Shown here in pieces: positions 20,669 through 29,700 of a stretch of 64,000 nucleotides of DNA; the first letter of the stretch is position 1, and every line of letters starts with the position of its first letter. Source of the DNA: Devosia sp. Root685 (lineage in GTDB: Bacteria; Pseudomonadota; Alphaproteobacteria; Rhizobiales; Devosiaceae); the NCBI RefSeq assembly GCF_001427875.1, contig NZ_LMHK01000002.1, forward strand, positions 747,682-811,681, read 5' to 3'. A program made the position numbers and the translations under genes. Below the pieces are notes generated by a model, which saw only the letters and a list, made by a program, of their open reading frames with translations, ran no database searches and was not told the origin of the DNA.

Positions 20669-21450
20669 GCCTTGGCCCTCCAGGGTTCAAACCAGCCGAG
20701 CCCGGCGGTGGTACCGGCCTTCGGCTTATACTCGGCGCCGACCCAGCCGGTGTAGCCCGCTTCGTCCAGAGCCTTGAAAATATTGGGATAGTTGACCTCG
20801 CCACTGCCCGGTTCATTGCGGCCGGGATTGTCGGCGATCTGCACATGGGCAATGCGGGACTGCAGGCGCAGGAAGGTCGGGATCAGGTCACCCTGCACCA
20901 CCTGCATGTGGTAGAAATCGTATTGCAGATAGAGGTTGTCGTGCTTCACGGCCGACGCGATGCGCTCGTAGTGATCGGTGGAATTGATCAGGAAGCCGGG
21001 AATGTCTCTGACATTGATCGGCTCGAGCAATAGCTTGATACCAGCCTCGGCAAAGCGCGGCGCGGCGTAGCGCAGATTGTCGATCAGCACCAATTCGAGG
21101 GCCGAACGGTCATAGCCTTCGGGCGCAATGCCCGCGAGGCAATTGACCTGATTGCAGCCGGTCGCCTTTGCATATTCTATCGCTTTTCCAACGCCTTGCC
21201 GGAATTCCGCGATACGGTCCGGATGGCAGGTGATGCCGCGCTCGCCCGCCGCCCAATTGCCGGCGGGGAGGTTGAACAAAGCCTGGACGAGGCCATGTTG
21301 GTCGAGCAGCGCTTTGAGCGCGGCGGGGTCCTGATCATAAGCGCCGACATATTCGACGGCTTTGAAACCATCAGCGGCAGCAGCCCCGAACCGCTCCATG
21401 AAGGCCAGTTCGGGGTAGAGCATTGAAATGTTTGCGGAAAAGCGCGGCAT
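20665..21450 (-). CDS. Hydroxypyruvate isomerase family TIM-barrel protein (Hyi/OtnI-like)
   Basis: This 261-residue protein belongs to the xylose-isomerase-like TIM barrels. It shows the family's metal-binding acids in LLLEPINVRDIPGF, the YDFYHMQ strand and the C-terminal VGAEYKP. The start is MPRFSANISMLY at 21450; the open frame further upstream is out-of-frame shadow of the next gene. It probably interconverts hydroxypyruvate and tartronate semialdehyde for the GarR-like enzyme next to it, or acts as a 2-oxo-tetronate isomerase. Confidence 0.85.
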   Translation of the reverse strand: MPRFSANISMLYPELAFMERFGAAAADGFKAVEYVGAYDQDPAALKALLDQHGLVQALFNLPAGNWAAGERGITCHPDRIAEFRQGVGKAIEYAKATGCNQVNCLAGIAPEGYDRSALELVLIDNLRYAAPRFAEAGIKLLLEPINVRDIPGFLINSTDHYERIASAVKHDNLYLQYDFYHMQVVQGDLIPTFLRLQSRIAHVQIADNPGRNEPGSGEVNYPNIFKALDEAGYTGWVGAEYKPKAGTTAGLGWFEPWRAKA

Positions 21451-21451
21451 T

Positions 21452-22366
21452 TTATGCTCCCTTGAGCGGGCCGGGATAGACGATGTGATCGCCGCCGCGG
21501 GCCGCTTTGAGGTAATTGAGGGCGTGGACCTGGCCAACCATTTCCAGCTCTTCGCGATAGACTGGATCGTGCCAGCCTTCGATATCGATAGAACCGGACC
21601 AGCCGGCGAGGCGGAGTTCGGAGATGACGTCGTTCCAGTTGGTATCGCCGAAACCGGGGGTGCGCATCCAGACGGCTTTCTCCTTGCCGCCATAACCCTG
21701 GGACTTGATGACATCCCAGCGGATGGTCGCGTCCTTGCCGTGGACGTGGAAGAACTTGTGCGCCCATTTGCGAATTTGGGGAATGGGATCAATGAGATAG
21801 ACCATCTGGTGGCAGGGTTCCCATTCGAGCCCGAGATTGTCTTCCGGCACCTCGTTGAACATCATTTCCCAGGCGTCGGGATTGTGCGCGATGTTCCAGT
21901 CGCCGGTTTCCCAATTGCCGCGCATAGAGCAGTTTTCGAAGGCGATCTTTACGCCCTTGTCGGCGGCGCGCTTTGAAAGCTCGCTCCAGACCTTCTTGAA
22001 CTGCGGCAGGCTTTCGGGCAGCGGGCGATTGCGGATGCGGCCGGTGAAACCGGCAACGCAGGTGGCGCCAAAATGGTGGGCATTGTCGATCAGCGCTTCC
22101 CAGCCGCGCAGGGTCTCGATGTCTTTTGGTTGTTCTTCCAATGGGTTACCGAACATGCCGAGCGTGGACATGGTGACATCGCGGTCGCCGATAACGTCCT
22201 TGAGGCGCTTGGCGAGTTCGGGGAGGTCCTTGTTCACCGTCTGCCAGAAATAGGGCTCGATGCTCTCAAAGCCGTGGGGCAGGATTTTTTCGAGATAACC
22301 GACCGGATCGGGCTCGTGGCCGCGGATCATGGTGCCGATGCGAATGGCTTTTGGGTCTAATGCCAT
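21452..22366 (-). CDS. Sugar phosphate isomerase/epimerase family protein
   Basis: This 304-residue xylose-isomerase-like TIM-barrel protein has putative metal ligands in IAFENCSM, GLEWEPCHQ, FFHVHGKD and the final IDIEGWHD. It lies one base from the Hyi-like gene and 10 bases from the Gfo/Idh oxidoreductase. This kind of pair (Gfo/Idh plus TIM barrel) is common in inositol, rare-sugar and glycoside-oxidising pathways, where the oxidoreductase makes a keto-sugar and the barrel protein isomerises or cleaves it. The exact substrate is unknown. Confidence 0.82.
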   Translation of the reverse strand: MALDPKAIRIGTMIRGHEPDPVGYLEKILPHGFESIEPYFWQTVNKDLPELAKRLKDVIGDRDVTMSTLGMFGNPLEEQPKDIETLRGWEALIDNAHHFGATCVAGFTGRIRNRPLPESLPQFKKVWSELSKRAADKGVKIAFENCSMRGNWETGDWNIAHNPDAWEMMFNEVPEDNLGLEWEPCHQMVYLIDPIPQIRKWAHKFFHVHGKDATIRWDVIKSQGYGGKEKAVWMRTPGFGDTNWNDVISELRLAGWSGSIDIEGWHDPVYREELEMVGQVHALNYLKAARGGDHIVYPGPLKGA

Positions 22367-22376
22367 GAAATATCTC

Positions 22377-23408
22377 CTAAATTACAATTTCGACGCGACG
22401 GCCGGCTTTGGAGCTGTCGATCGCTCCGAGGACCATGGCGAGGCTTTTGATGTTTTCGCGCCCGACTGTTTCAGGCATCGGCCCACCGCGGGTGGCGGCG
22501 ATGAAATCGCTGATGACGCCGAGATGGCCGCCAATGCGGTCGGTGGGATCGAGTGCTGGAATTTCAATGACTTGGGTATCGGGAAGGAGTTTCCCGGTGA
22601 CATGGGGGAGCGTGCGTTCGGCGCGGATATCGTCGGCGCCATCCCAGAGAATGGAGCCTTTTGTGCCGGTGATGCGCCAGGTGCTTTCCCAGGAGGTGCG
22701 GAAGCCGGGCGCAGCCCAGGAGCCGCGGTAAGTCATTACGGCGCCTTGCGAAAATCGAAAGCTGGCAAAGGCCGAGGCGTCGCGTTCGTACCAGGAGCCG
22801 GCGGGGTTCCACTCTTCGGCATAGACCGAGGTGGCCGCGTCATCGATGACGAAGCGGGCGGCGTCGAAAGTGTGGACGGCCATGTCCAAAAGGAGGACGT
22901 GCGGCATCTGTTCGCGAAAACCGCCGAAGTGCGGATCGAGGAAGAAATCGCAGTGAACGCCGGTGATTTCGCCGATGGCGCCGGAGGCGACGAGGCGGCG
23001 GATGCGGCGGAGTTGGGCGAGGTAACGGCGGTTCTGGATGACCACATGCAGACGGCCGGCCGCCTCGGCGCGGGCGATCAAATCCCTAGCTTGATCAAGG
23101 GTTTCGGCCATGGGCTTTTCGGACAGCACATGGGCGCCGGCGGCCAAAGCGGTCGAGACGATGCCGTGGCGGACGGCGGGGATGGCGACGTCGAAGACGA
23201 TCTCCGGCGTCAGTTTGTCGAGCATGGATTTGAGATCGGTGCCGATCTCGGGATTGATACCTTGCTCGGCGGCGCGGGCTTCGGCATTGGCGGGATTGAT
23301 GTCGACAATGCCGACAATTTCGACGCCGCCGACGGTTTTTACGGCTTCGAGCCATTTGCGGCTCATTGCGCCGGCGCCGGTTAACACGGCACGCTGATTG
23401 GTGGTCAT
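22377..23408 (-). CDS. Gfo/Idh/MocA family oxidoreductase
   Basis: This 343-residue NAD(P)-dependent sugar dehydrogenase has an N-terminal Rossmann fold (LTGAGAMSRKWLEAV), the conserved EKPMAE segment carrying the family Lys, and a C-terminal alpha/beta substrate domain with the DMAVHTFDAARF segment. It sits 3 bases from the ABC ATPase gene within the same operon, so its substrate is probably the imported sugar or a product of the operon's glycoside hydrolase. Confidence 0.88.
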   Translation of the reverse strand: MTTNQRAVLTGAGAMSRKWLEAVKTVGGVEIVGIVDINPANAEARAAEQGINPEIGTDLKSMLDKLTPEIVFDVAIPAVRHGIVSTALAAGAHVLSEKPMAETLDQARDLIARAEAAGRLHVVIQNRRYLAQLRRIRRLVASGAIGEITGVHCDFFLDPHFGGFREQMPHVLLLDMAVHTFDAARFVIDDAATSVYAEEWNPAGSWYERDASAFASFRFSQGAVMTYRGSWAAPGFRTSWESTWRITGTKGSILWDGADDIRAERTLPHVTGKLLPDTQVIEIPALDPTDRIGGHLGVISDFIAATRGGPMPETVGRENIKSLAMVLGAIDSSKAGRRVEIVI

Positions 23409-23411
23409 TGG

Positions 23412-25121
23412 TTAGCAGACTGTTGACGTTGAGAGGGACGCAAGGCGGGTTCGGTGCAACATGCGTTTATTTCGGGGATCGGGATTGGGAACGGCCGAAA
23501 TCAGGGCGCGGGTATAGTCCTCGTCCGGGGTGGTGCAGATCTTTTCGGCGGGGCCGATTTCGACCAGTTTGCCGCGATGCATGACGGCGACGCGATCGCA
23601 GAAATAGCGGACGACGGAGATGTCGTGGGAGATGAAGATGAAGGAGAGATCGAGGTGGCTCTGAATCTCCAAAAGCAGGTCGAGGATCTGGCTGCGGATG
23701 GAAACGTCGAGCGCTGAGGTCGCTTCATCGGCGATGATGATGCGCGGATCCAGCGCCAGGGCGCGGGCGATGCCGATGCGCTGGCGCTGACCGCCGGAAA
23801 AGGCGTGGGGATAGCGCTCCATCACATCGGGCGAGAGACCGACGAGCCGGAGGAGTTCGGCGGTCTTTTCTTCGATCTGCCTTGCCGAGAGTTTGCCTTC
23901 GACCACCAGCGGGTCGCCGATGATCTGACGGATGGTCATGCGCGGATTGAGCGAGGCGAAGGGGTCCTGGAAAATCAGGCGGACATCGGCGTGGAATTTG
24001 CGCAGTTCGGATTTTGAGAGCGCGGTGACGTCGATCTCCTTGCCGTCTTTTTGCCGGTAGAGCACCTGCCCCTCGGTTGGCTCGACGATGCGGAGGATGA
24101 GGCGGCCAAGGGTGGTCTTGCCAGAGCCGCTCTCGCCCACGACGCCGAGATTTTCGCCGGCATGGAGGACGAGGCTAACATCGTCGACGGCTTTCAAGGC
24201 GAACTTCTTGGTGCCCAGAAAGCCCTTGGCGCCGCCATAGACTTTGGTGAGGCCTTTTACCGTGAGGAGGGGTTGGGGCGTGATGACGGCTTCGGCGCGG
24301 GCGTCGGCGGGTTGTTCGAGTTTGAGCGTCGATGCCAGGAGGCGCTGGGTGTAGGCGTGCTTGGGGGCATGGAAGATTTCGTCGACCGTACCGGTTTCGA
24401 CGATGCGGCCAAAGCGCATCACTGCGACATCGTCGGCGACTTCGGCGACGACGCCCATGTCGTGGGTGATGAGCAGCATGGCCATGCCGCGTTCAGTTTG
24501 CAGGCGCTTGATGAGGTCGAGGATTTCGGCCTGTGTCGTTACGTCGAGCGCCGTAGTCGGTTCGTCGGCAATCAGGATGTCAGGATTGACCGCGAGCGCC
24601 ATGGCAATCATGGCGCGCTGGCGCATGCCGCCGGAGAATTCGAAGGTGTAGCGGTCGGCCATTTCGGCGGGGTCGGGAATTTCGACCTGACCGAGCAGCT
24701 CGACCGTGCGGGCGCGGGCGGCGCGTTTGTCAATCTTTGAGTGGAGGCGCACGACTTCGTCGATCTGGCTGCCGATGGTGTGGACAGGCGAGAGCGAGGA
24801 CATCGGCTCCTGGAAGATCAGGCCGATGCGGGCGCCACGGACGGCGCGGACTTCGGGGCTGTTGGAGGCGAGTTGAGCGAGATCGACCTCGCGACCTTGG
24901 GTGCGGAGGATGATCCGACCACCGACCATGACCCCGGGCTTGTCGACGATGCGCATGAGCGAGCGGGCGGTGACGGATTTACCGGAGCCGCTTTCGCCGA
25001 CGAGTGCGAGGGTGCGGCCGCGATGAAGATCGAAACTGACATCGCGGACGGCGTGGAGAATGTGGGTGCGGAGGTGAAAATCGAGATTGAGATTTTCGAC
25101 GCTGAGGACGGGTTTTTCCAT
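23412..25121 (-). CDS. Fused peptide/oligosaccharide ABC transporter ATP-binding protein (DppDF-type)
   Basis: This protein of about 569 residues carries two complete ATPase domains in one chain. Each has a Walker A (GESGSGKSV and GESGSGKTT), an ABC signature (FSGGMRQR and FSGGQRQR) and a Walker B ([11 protein letters not shown] and [11 protein letters not shown]). Oligopeptide-family C-terminal extensions follow each domain. The start MEKPVLS has GAGGAG upstream; an in-frame extension to 25172 overlaps the permease gene and is less likely. It powers the two permeases encoded directly upstream. Confidence 0.92.
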   Translation of the reverse strand: MEKPVLSVENLNLDFHLRTHILHAVRDVSFDLHRGRTLALVGESGSGKSVTARSLMRIVDKPGVMVGGRIILRTQGREVDLAQLASNSPEVRAVRGARIGLIFQEPMSSLSPVHTIGSQIDEVVRLHSKIDKRAARARTVELLGQVEIPDPAEMADRYTFEFSGGMRQRAMIAMALAVNPDILIADEPTTALDVTTQAEILDLIKRLQTERGMAMLLITHDMGVVAEVADDVAVMRFGRIVETGTVDEIFHAPKHAYTQRLLASTLKLEQPADARAEAVITPQPLLTVKGLTKVYGGAKGFLGTKKFALKAVDDVSLVLHAGENLGVVGESGSGKTTLGRLILRIVEPTEGQVLYRQKDGKEIDVTALSKSELRKFHADVRLIFQDPFASLNPRMTIRQIIGDPLVVEGKLSARQIEEKTAELLRLVGLSPDVMERYPHAFSGGQRQRIGIARALALDPRIIIADEATSALDVSIRSQILDLLLEIQSHLDLSFIFISHDISVVRYFCDRVAVMHRGKLVEIGPAEKICTTPDEDYTRALISAVPNPDPRNKRMLHRTRLASLSTSTVC

Positions 25122-25134
25122 TGTTATCGGCTCC

Positions 25135-26301
25135 TCAGGTTTCGTAGGGGTCGGCGGCATCGCGGAGGCCATCGCCGAAGAAGTTGAAGGAGAGGACGGC
25201 GATCACCACCGCGAGGCTGGGCCAGATGAGGAGCCAGGGCGCGGTCGAGATCGAACGAATGTTCTGCGCGTCCTGCAGCAGCACGCCCCAGGAGACGACG
25301 GGCGCCTTGAGGCCGACGCCGAGGAAGGAGAGCGAGGTTTCGGCGATGATCATCGAAGGTACGGCGAGGGTGGTCACCGCGAGGATATGGCTCGTGAGCG
25401 AGGGCAGGATGTGGCGGAAGATGACACGACGTTCTGAAGAGCCGTCGAGCTTGGCGGCGGTCACAAAATCCTCGTTGCGGAGGGAGAAGAAGCGGCCGCG
25501 TACTTCGCGGGCGAGGCCGGTCCAGCCGAGCAGCGAGACGATGATGGTGATAACGAAATAAACGTGGATGGGTGACCAGGTCAGCGGAATGGCGGCGGCA
25601 AGGCCGAGCCAGAGCGGAATGGTCGGCATGGCGCTGACGACTTCGATGACACGCTGGATGACGGTATCGATCCAACCACCGAAATAGCCGGAGATGGAGC
25701 CGAGGACGACACCAAGGAACAGCGACATGCAGACGCCGATGAGGCCGATCGACATGGAAATACGGGTGCCATAGATCAGCCGGCTGAGGAGATCACGGCC
25801 GAGACGATCGGCGCCGAGGAGGTACATGGTTTGTGTGGGATCGAGCGGCCCGATCAGGTGGCGATTGGCTTCGAACATGCCCCAGAATTTGTAGGTGGGG
25901 CCTTCGACGAAAAGGCCGACTGGGACGATGATGTTTTCATCGACGACGAAGGTGCGGCGGAGCGCAGCCTTGTCGATGGCAACGGTGTAGCCTTTGACGT
26001 GCAGCTGAAACTGGCCATCGGGCGTGAAGAGGCCAATGCTTTGCGGCGGCGCGTAAGTGTATTGCGCGCGGCTCGTATCCGGCAGGCCCGGGGCGAGGAA
26101 TTCTGCAAAGGCGCCGATGAGATAAAGAACCAAAATCACGCCGCCGCAGAAGAGGGCGACTTTCTGGTTGAGGAACTTGCGCCAGATGAGGGTCCATTGG
26201 CCGGCGGCGGCATCGGAAATCGGGTCCATGCCGGGTTTAAGGCCGGAAATGGCGGGGCCGTCTTCGGCGAGCTTGGCATCGAGAGCGGGCGTAAGGGTCA
26301 T
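25135..26301 (-). CDS. ABC transporter permease (DppC/OppC type)
   Basis: This 388-residue inner-membrane permease has an N-terminal cytoplasmic region, a first transmembrane segment (VALFCGGVILVLYLIGAF), a large periplasmic insert and then the five-helix BPD-type permease domain with the coupling segment EDFVTAAKLDGSS. The insert of roughly 100 residues is longer than in classic DppC proteins but typical of carbohydrate-importing members of the peptide/nickel family. The gene lies 9 bases from the partner permease. Confidence 0.9.
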   Translation of the reverse strand: MTLTPALDAKLAEDGPAISGLKPGMDPISDAAAGQWTLIWRKFLNQKVALFCGGVILVLYLIGAFAEFLAPGLPDTSRAQYTYAPPQSIGLFTPDGQFQLHVKGYTVAIDKAALRRTFVVDENIIVPVGLFVEGPTYKFWGMFEANRHLIGPLDPTQTMYLLGADRLGRDLLSRLIYGTRISMSIGLIGVCMSLFLGVVLGSISGYFGGWIDTVIQRVIEVVSAMPTIPLWLGLAAAIPLTWSPIHVYFVITIIVSLLGWTGLAREVRGRFFSLRNEDFVTAAKLDGSSERRVIFRHILPSLTSHILAVTTLAVPSMIIAETSLSFLGVGLKAPVVSWGVLLQDAQNIRSISTAPWLLIWPSLAVVIAVLSFNFFGDGLRDAADPYET

Positions 26302-26310
26302 CGCATCACC

Positions 26311-27297
26311 TCAATTATAGCGGATGCGCGGATCGAGCAGCGCGAGCAGGATGTCGGAAACGAGCATCCCGATAAGGGTCAGCACGCTCAAAAGCAGGAT
26401 GAAACTGCCGGCGAGATACATGTCCTGCGCGACAAGGGCCCGCAGAAGCAGCGGGCCGGCCGTGGGCAGGTTGAGGACGATGGCGGTGATGGTGACGCCG
26501 GAGACCAGTTCGGGCAGCACCCAGCCAATGGCCGAGACGAAGGGATTGAGCGCAATCCGCACCGGGTATTTCACGATGACCTTATATTCCGGCAGGCCTT
26601 TTGCACGCGCGGTCGTCACATAGGGCTTTGACAGCTCGTCGGTGAGATTGGCGCGCAGAATGCGGATCATCGAGGCGGTGCCCGACATGCCGATGACGAG
26701 GATGGGAATCCAGAGGTGGAGAATGAGGTCCCAGAGCTTTGCGGGGCTCCAAGGCGCGTCGACATATTCGGGCGAGAAGAGGCCGCCGACCGACTGGCCG
26801 AAGACGCGGAAGGAAACGTACATCAGCGTCAAGGCCAGGATGAAGTTTGGCACGGCGAGGCCGATGAAGCCGAAGAAGGTGAAGACGTGGTCGCCGATGG
26901 AATTGCGGCGCACGGCGGAATAGATGCCGATGGGGAGCGACACGGCCCAGACGAGGAGCAGGGCGGCAAACGAGATCGCCAGCGTGGACCCCATGCGCGA
27001 CCAGATGACTTCGGAAACCGGCTGGTTCCACTCGAAGGAAAAACCGAAATCGCCGCGCGTAAGGATGCCCAGCATCCACTTGCCATATTGAATCCAGACG
27101 GGCTGATCGAGCCCATATTGGGAGCGCAGGCGCTCGACCGTCGCCGGATCGATCGGCGACCCGCCGTCGGCGAGCGTCGAGAGCAGCGAGGTCAGATAAT
27201 CGCCCGGCGGCAGCTGGATGATGGCGAACGAAATGATCGACATGCCGATCAGGGTCGGGATCATGTAGACCAGTCGCTTCAAGATATAGTTCAGCAT
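26311..27297 (-). CDS. ABC transporter permease (DppB/OppB type)
   Basis: This 328-residue permease begins with the family-typical MLNYILKRLVYMIPTLIG segment. It has six hydrophobic segments and the coupling loop region containing KPYVTTARAKGLPEYK. It partners with the DppC-type permease encoded downstream. About 210 bases separate it from the upstream glycoside-hydrolase-like gene; that gap is filled by a large inverted repeat. Confidence 0.92.
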   Translation of the reverse strand: MLNYILKRLVYMIPTLIGMSIISFAIIQLPPGDYLTSLLSTLADGGSPIDPATVERLRSQYGLDQPVWIQYGKWMLGILTRGDFGFSFEWNQPVSEVIWSRMGSTLAISFAALLLVWAVSLPIGIYSAVRRNSIGDHVFTFFGFIGLAVPNFILALTLMYVSFRVFGQSVGGLFSPEYVDAPWSPAKLWDLILHLWIPILVIGMSGTASMIRILRANLTDELSKPYVTTARAKGLPEYKVIVKYPVRIALNPFVSAIGWVLPELVSGVTITAIVLNLPTAGPLLLRALVAQDMYLAGSFILLLSVLTLIGMLVSDILLALLDPRIRYN

Positions 27298-27380
27298 TGC
27301 CGCTCCTCTTTCGGCTTTGCGGGGTGGTCCGGCGGGTGAGCGTCGGGCCGGTGGTTTGGGGGGAGCTTTGGGGCTCCCGT

Positions 27381-27497
27381 CACCCCCCTCCCGTCCTCCC
27401 CCATCAAGGGGGAGGTGAAGGGACGGTGGTTTTGGCTAGATCGAGCAACAAACTCGATCGGCACCTCCCCCTTGATGGGGGAGGATGGGAGGGGGTG
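27381..27497. repeat. Large inverted repeat inside the catabolic operon
   Basis: Arms of 36-37 bases at 27381-27417 and 27462-27497 are almost fully complementary. The left arm starts CACCCCCCTCCCGTCC and ends GGGGGAGGTG; the right arm starts CACCTCCCCC and ends GGAGGGGGTG. The loop contains a second perfect hairpin, GATCGAG-CAACAAA-CTCGATC. The arms belong to the same family as the repeat at 11726. In RNA this would be a very stable structure between the glycoside-hydrolase and permease genes. Confidence 0.88.
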
Positions 27498-27506
27498 TCT
27501 CCTCCC

Positions 27507-29618
27507 TCACGCCCAGCTCAGATGGACCACCTCCATGGTCTCGATCTCCTGGATGTCAACCGTTGCACGGCCATCCGAGATTCGGAATGGCACGTCTTTA
27601 CCCGCCACCAAGAGACTGGCCGATTTCACCTTTTTGTCCCTGGGGATTTCCAGCGAGACGGTGAGCGGGCCGACCGGCCAGGTGTCGCGCAGGGGGCCCT
27701 TCATCATCATCGGATTGGTGAGATTGAGGAGGCAGAGCGCCCTGCCCTTTTCGTCTTCATGAAGGCCCACGTCGAAGACGCCGCGGCCGGTAACTTCAAT
27801 TTCGGGCTCCTTGCCGAGCGCCCATTTGACGGCGTTGGCGATGAGGCGCCCCTGGTCTTCGGCCATATAGGTCCAGAAAACCTCGCCGATATTCCACGGG
27901 ATGTAGACGACGCGACCGCCTGCCGACGTGGTGCGGGCCGAGACGCCGACGCCCTGGGGCGGCAGGCGGGGATAGACTTCTTCCATCGGCAGGTCGGGGA
28001 AATCCGGGACCTTCAGGAAGGGGGTTTCGAGCGTCGTCGTTGACTCGACGCCCACGTCTTCGGTGCCGCCGATGATGCGCTCGGCGCTGCCGAAACCGGT
28101 GCTTATGGGGTGGCTGCCATTGATCGAGACGTAGGAATTGCGGACGCCGGTCCGCGGCGGCGATGTCATCTTCACCCCAAACACATCGGCGAGACCGAAG
28201 TCGGTGCGGGCAGCGCCCTTTTCGTCGTAGAGCGAGGTCTGGTGCGCGGCGACGACAGAACCGCCTTCGGCGACGAAATCGCGCAGCGCCTGGCACTGGG
28301 CGTCGGAGAGATAGGTGGCGTTGGCGAGGATGACGAGCTTGTAGCGGCACAGTTCTTCGACCGTCATGATCTGGTCGGAGAGGAATTCGAAGGGGAGCCG
28401 GGCTTCGACAAGGGCATGGTAGAAACCCATATCGTTGAGTTCGGCGAGGTGGCGCTTGTCGGGGTCCCAATGGCGAAGAGTCGTCGCCGGATCGATGATG
28501 GCGATTTCGGCCTTGGGCAGCATGGAGCCGATGATGGGCTCGACCTTGGCGTGGAGATTGAACGCATTGGCCGTGGGCTGGACCCAGCGGTCATCGGGGA
28601 TGCAGGCGTTGAACTTGGTGAACCAGGGGAAGAGTCCCTGGGTGATGCCGGCGTGGATCCACTGTTCGATCTCGGGGCCGGTCTGCACGGAGTCCTTCCA
28701 GCGCGGGATTTCCTCGGGGCCGATGGAGGTGATGAGCCCAACCGGGCGATCGCGGAACGTGGCGCGGATGCGCTTGCCATTGCGGCCGGCGGACCAGGCG
28801 GGCTCGACATTGCGGCGGCCCTGATGGTCGACGAAGAGAATGGGGCAGTGCTTCTTGATGACCGAGAGGTCGAATTCCATGAGCGAGGAGCCGCTCATAT
28901 TGGGAATGAAAGAGGCGTGCGGTTTGACCTTTTTGACCTCGGTGTCCCAATGGGCGACGAGTTTGGTCAGGGTGGTGCGGCGCCAGGCGGCCCAGGCCTG
29001 CCAGACGGGATCGGAGGCGCTGCTGGTTTCGGGGAGTTCGAAGCCGCTAGCGGTGCGGAAATTGTCTTCGCAGGCTTTGCAGTAGCAGACGCCATGGCCC
29101 TGCCAGCGATTACCGAAGAGCGCGTCGATGTCGTATTTTTCGGCGATCTCGACGATGACCTTGGTCATGAAGTCGAAATTGTAGCTTGAATAGGCGCAGG
29201 TGACGAAAATGCCGGGCATGGCCCAGTGTTCGCGCGGCTGGCGATCGACGGTGAGCGAGACCCATTCGGGGTGCGCTTCGGCGGCATCGGCGTGGATGGC
29301 GTGGGGATCGACGCGGGCCATGACATGCATGTCGAGTTTGCGCGCTTCAGCGACGAGCGTGCCGAAGGGGTCGGTGTCGCCGATGAATTTCGAGACATAG
29401 TGAAGCGGGATTTCGCTCGGATAGTAGGCTATGTAGCCGCCGGCCGAGAGGCAGATGGCGTTGGATTTGGTGCGCTTGAACACGTCCACCCAGAAGGCGG
29501 GGTCATAGCGCTGCGGGTCGTCCTCGACGAAAGTGAGCTGGGTCCAGCGCGTAGCGGTTTTGTACCAGTCGGGCGTGCGGAGGGTGGACGCAGCTGGGCT
29601 GTCTTCGATTTTAAGCAT
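27507..29618 (-). CDS. Glycoside-hydrolase-like protein with C-terminal beta-galactosidase-trimerisation-like domain
   Basis: The predicted protein has 703 residues from MLKIEDSPA. The N-terminal part looks like a TIM-barrel hydrolase of the GH42/GH-A or hypothetical-GH type (VMARVDPHAIHADAAEAHPEW; DALFGNRWQGHGVCYCKACEDNF). The last third resembles the class-I-glutamine-amidotransferase-like domain of GH42 enzymes (YKLVILANATYLSDAQCQALRDFVAEGGSVVA) and is followed by a beta-sandwich-like tail. A CYCKAC cluster could bind a metal. No signal peptide is visible, so it probably acts in the cytoplasm on a sugar brought in by the ABC transporter. The exact substrate and GH family are not determined. 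Confidence 0.72.
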   Translation of the reverse strand: MLKIEDSPAASTLRTPDWYKTATRWTQLTFVEDDPQRYDPAFWVDVFKRTKSNAICLSAGGYIAYYPSEIPLHYVSKFIGDTDPFGTLVAEARKLDMHVMARVDPHAIHADAAEAHPEWVSLTVDRQPREHWAMPGIFVTCAYSSYNFDFMTKVIVEIAEKYDIDALFGNRWQGHGVCYCKACEDNFRTASGFELPETSSASDPVWQAWAAWRRTTLTKLVAHWDTEVKKVKPHASFIPNMSGSSLMEFDLSVIKKHCPILFVDHQGRRNVEPAWSAGRNGKRIRATFRDRPVGLITSIGPEEIPRWKDSVQTGPEIEQWIHAGITQGLFPWFTKFNACIPDDRWVQPTANAFNLHAKVEPIIGSMLPKAEIAIIDPATTLRHWDPDKRHLAELNDMGFYHALVEARLPFEFLSDQIMTVEELCRYKLVILANATYLSDAQCQALRDFVAEGGSVVAAHQTSLYDEKGAARTDFGLADVFGVKMTSPPRTGVRNSYVSINGSHPISTGFGSAERIIGGTEDVGVESTTTLETPFLKVPDFPDLPMEEVYPRLPPQGVGVSARTTSAGGRVVYIPWNIGEVFWTYMAEDQGRLIANAVKWALGKEPEIEVTGRGVFDVGLHEDEKGRALCLLNLTNPMMMKGPLRDTWPVGPLTVSLEIPRDKKVKSASLLVAGKDVPFRISDGRATVDIQEIETMEVVHLSWA

Positions 29619-29652
29619 CGGACGATCCGGTCTTTTGGGCTTTAGGAGGAGT

Positions 29653-29681
29653 GCACCGGCGGCGGGACAACCGCCGGCGCC
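29653..29681 (-). promoter_or_regulatory. Stem-loop after the substrate-binding-protein gene
   Basis: GCACCGGCGGCGGG-ACAA-CCGCCGGCGC forms a strong GC stem between the binding-protein gene and the downstream hydrolase gene. No T-run follows on the minus strand. Such hairpins often protect the 3' end of the binding-protein part of the message and set it above the membrane components. Confidence 0.55.
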
Positions 29682-29700
29682 AAGCTGACGTTGGGAGGTG

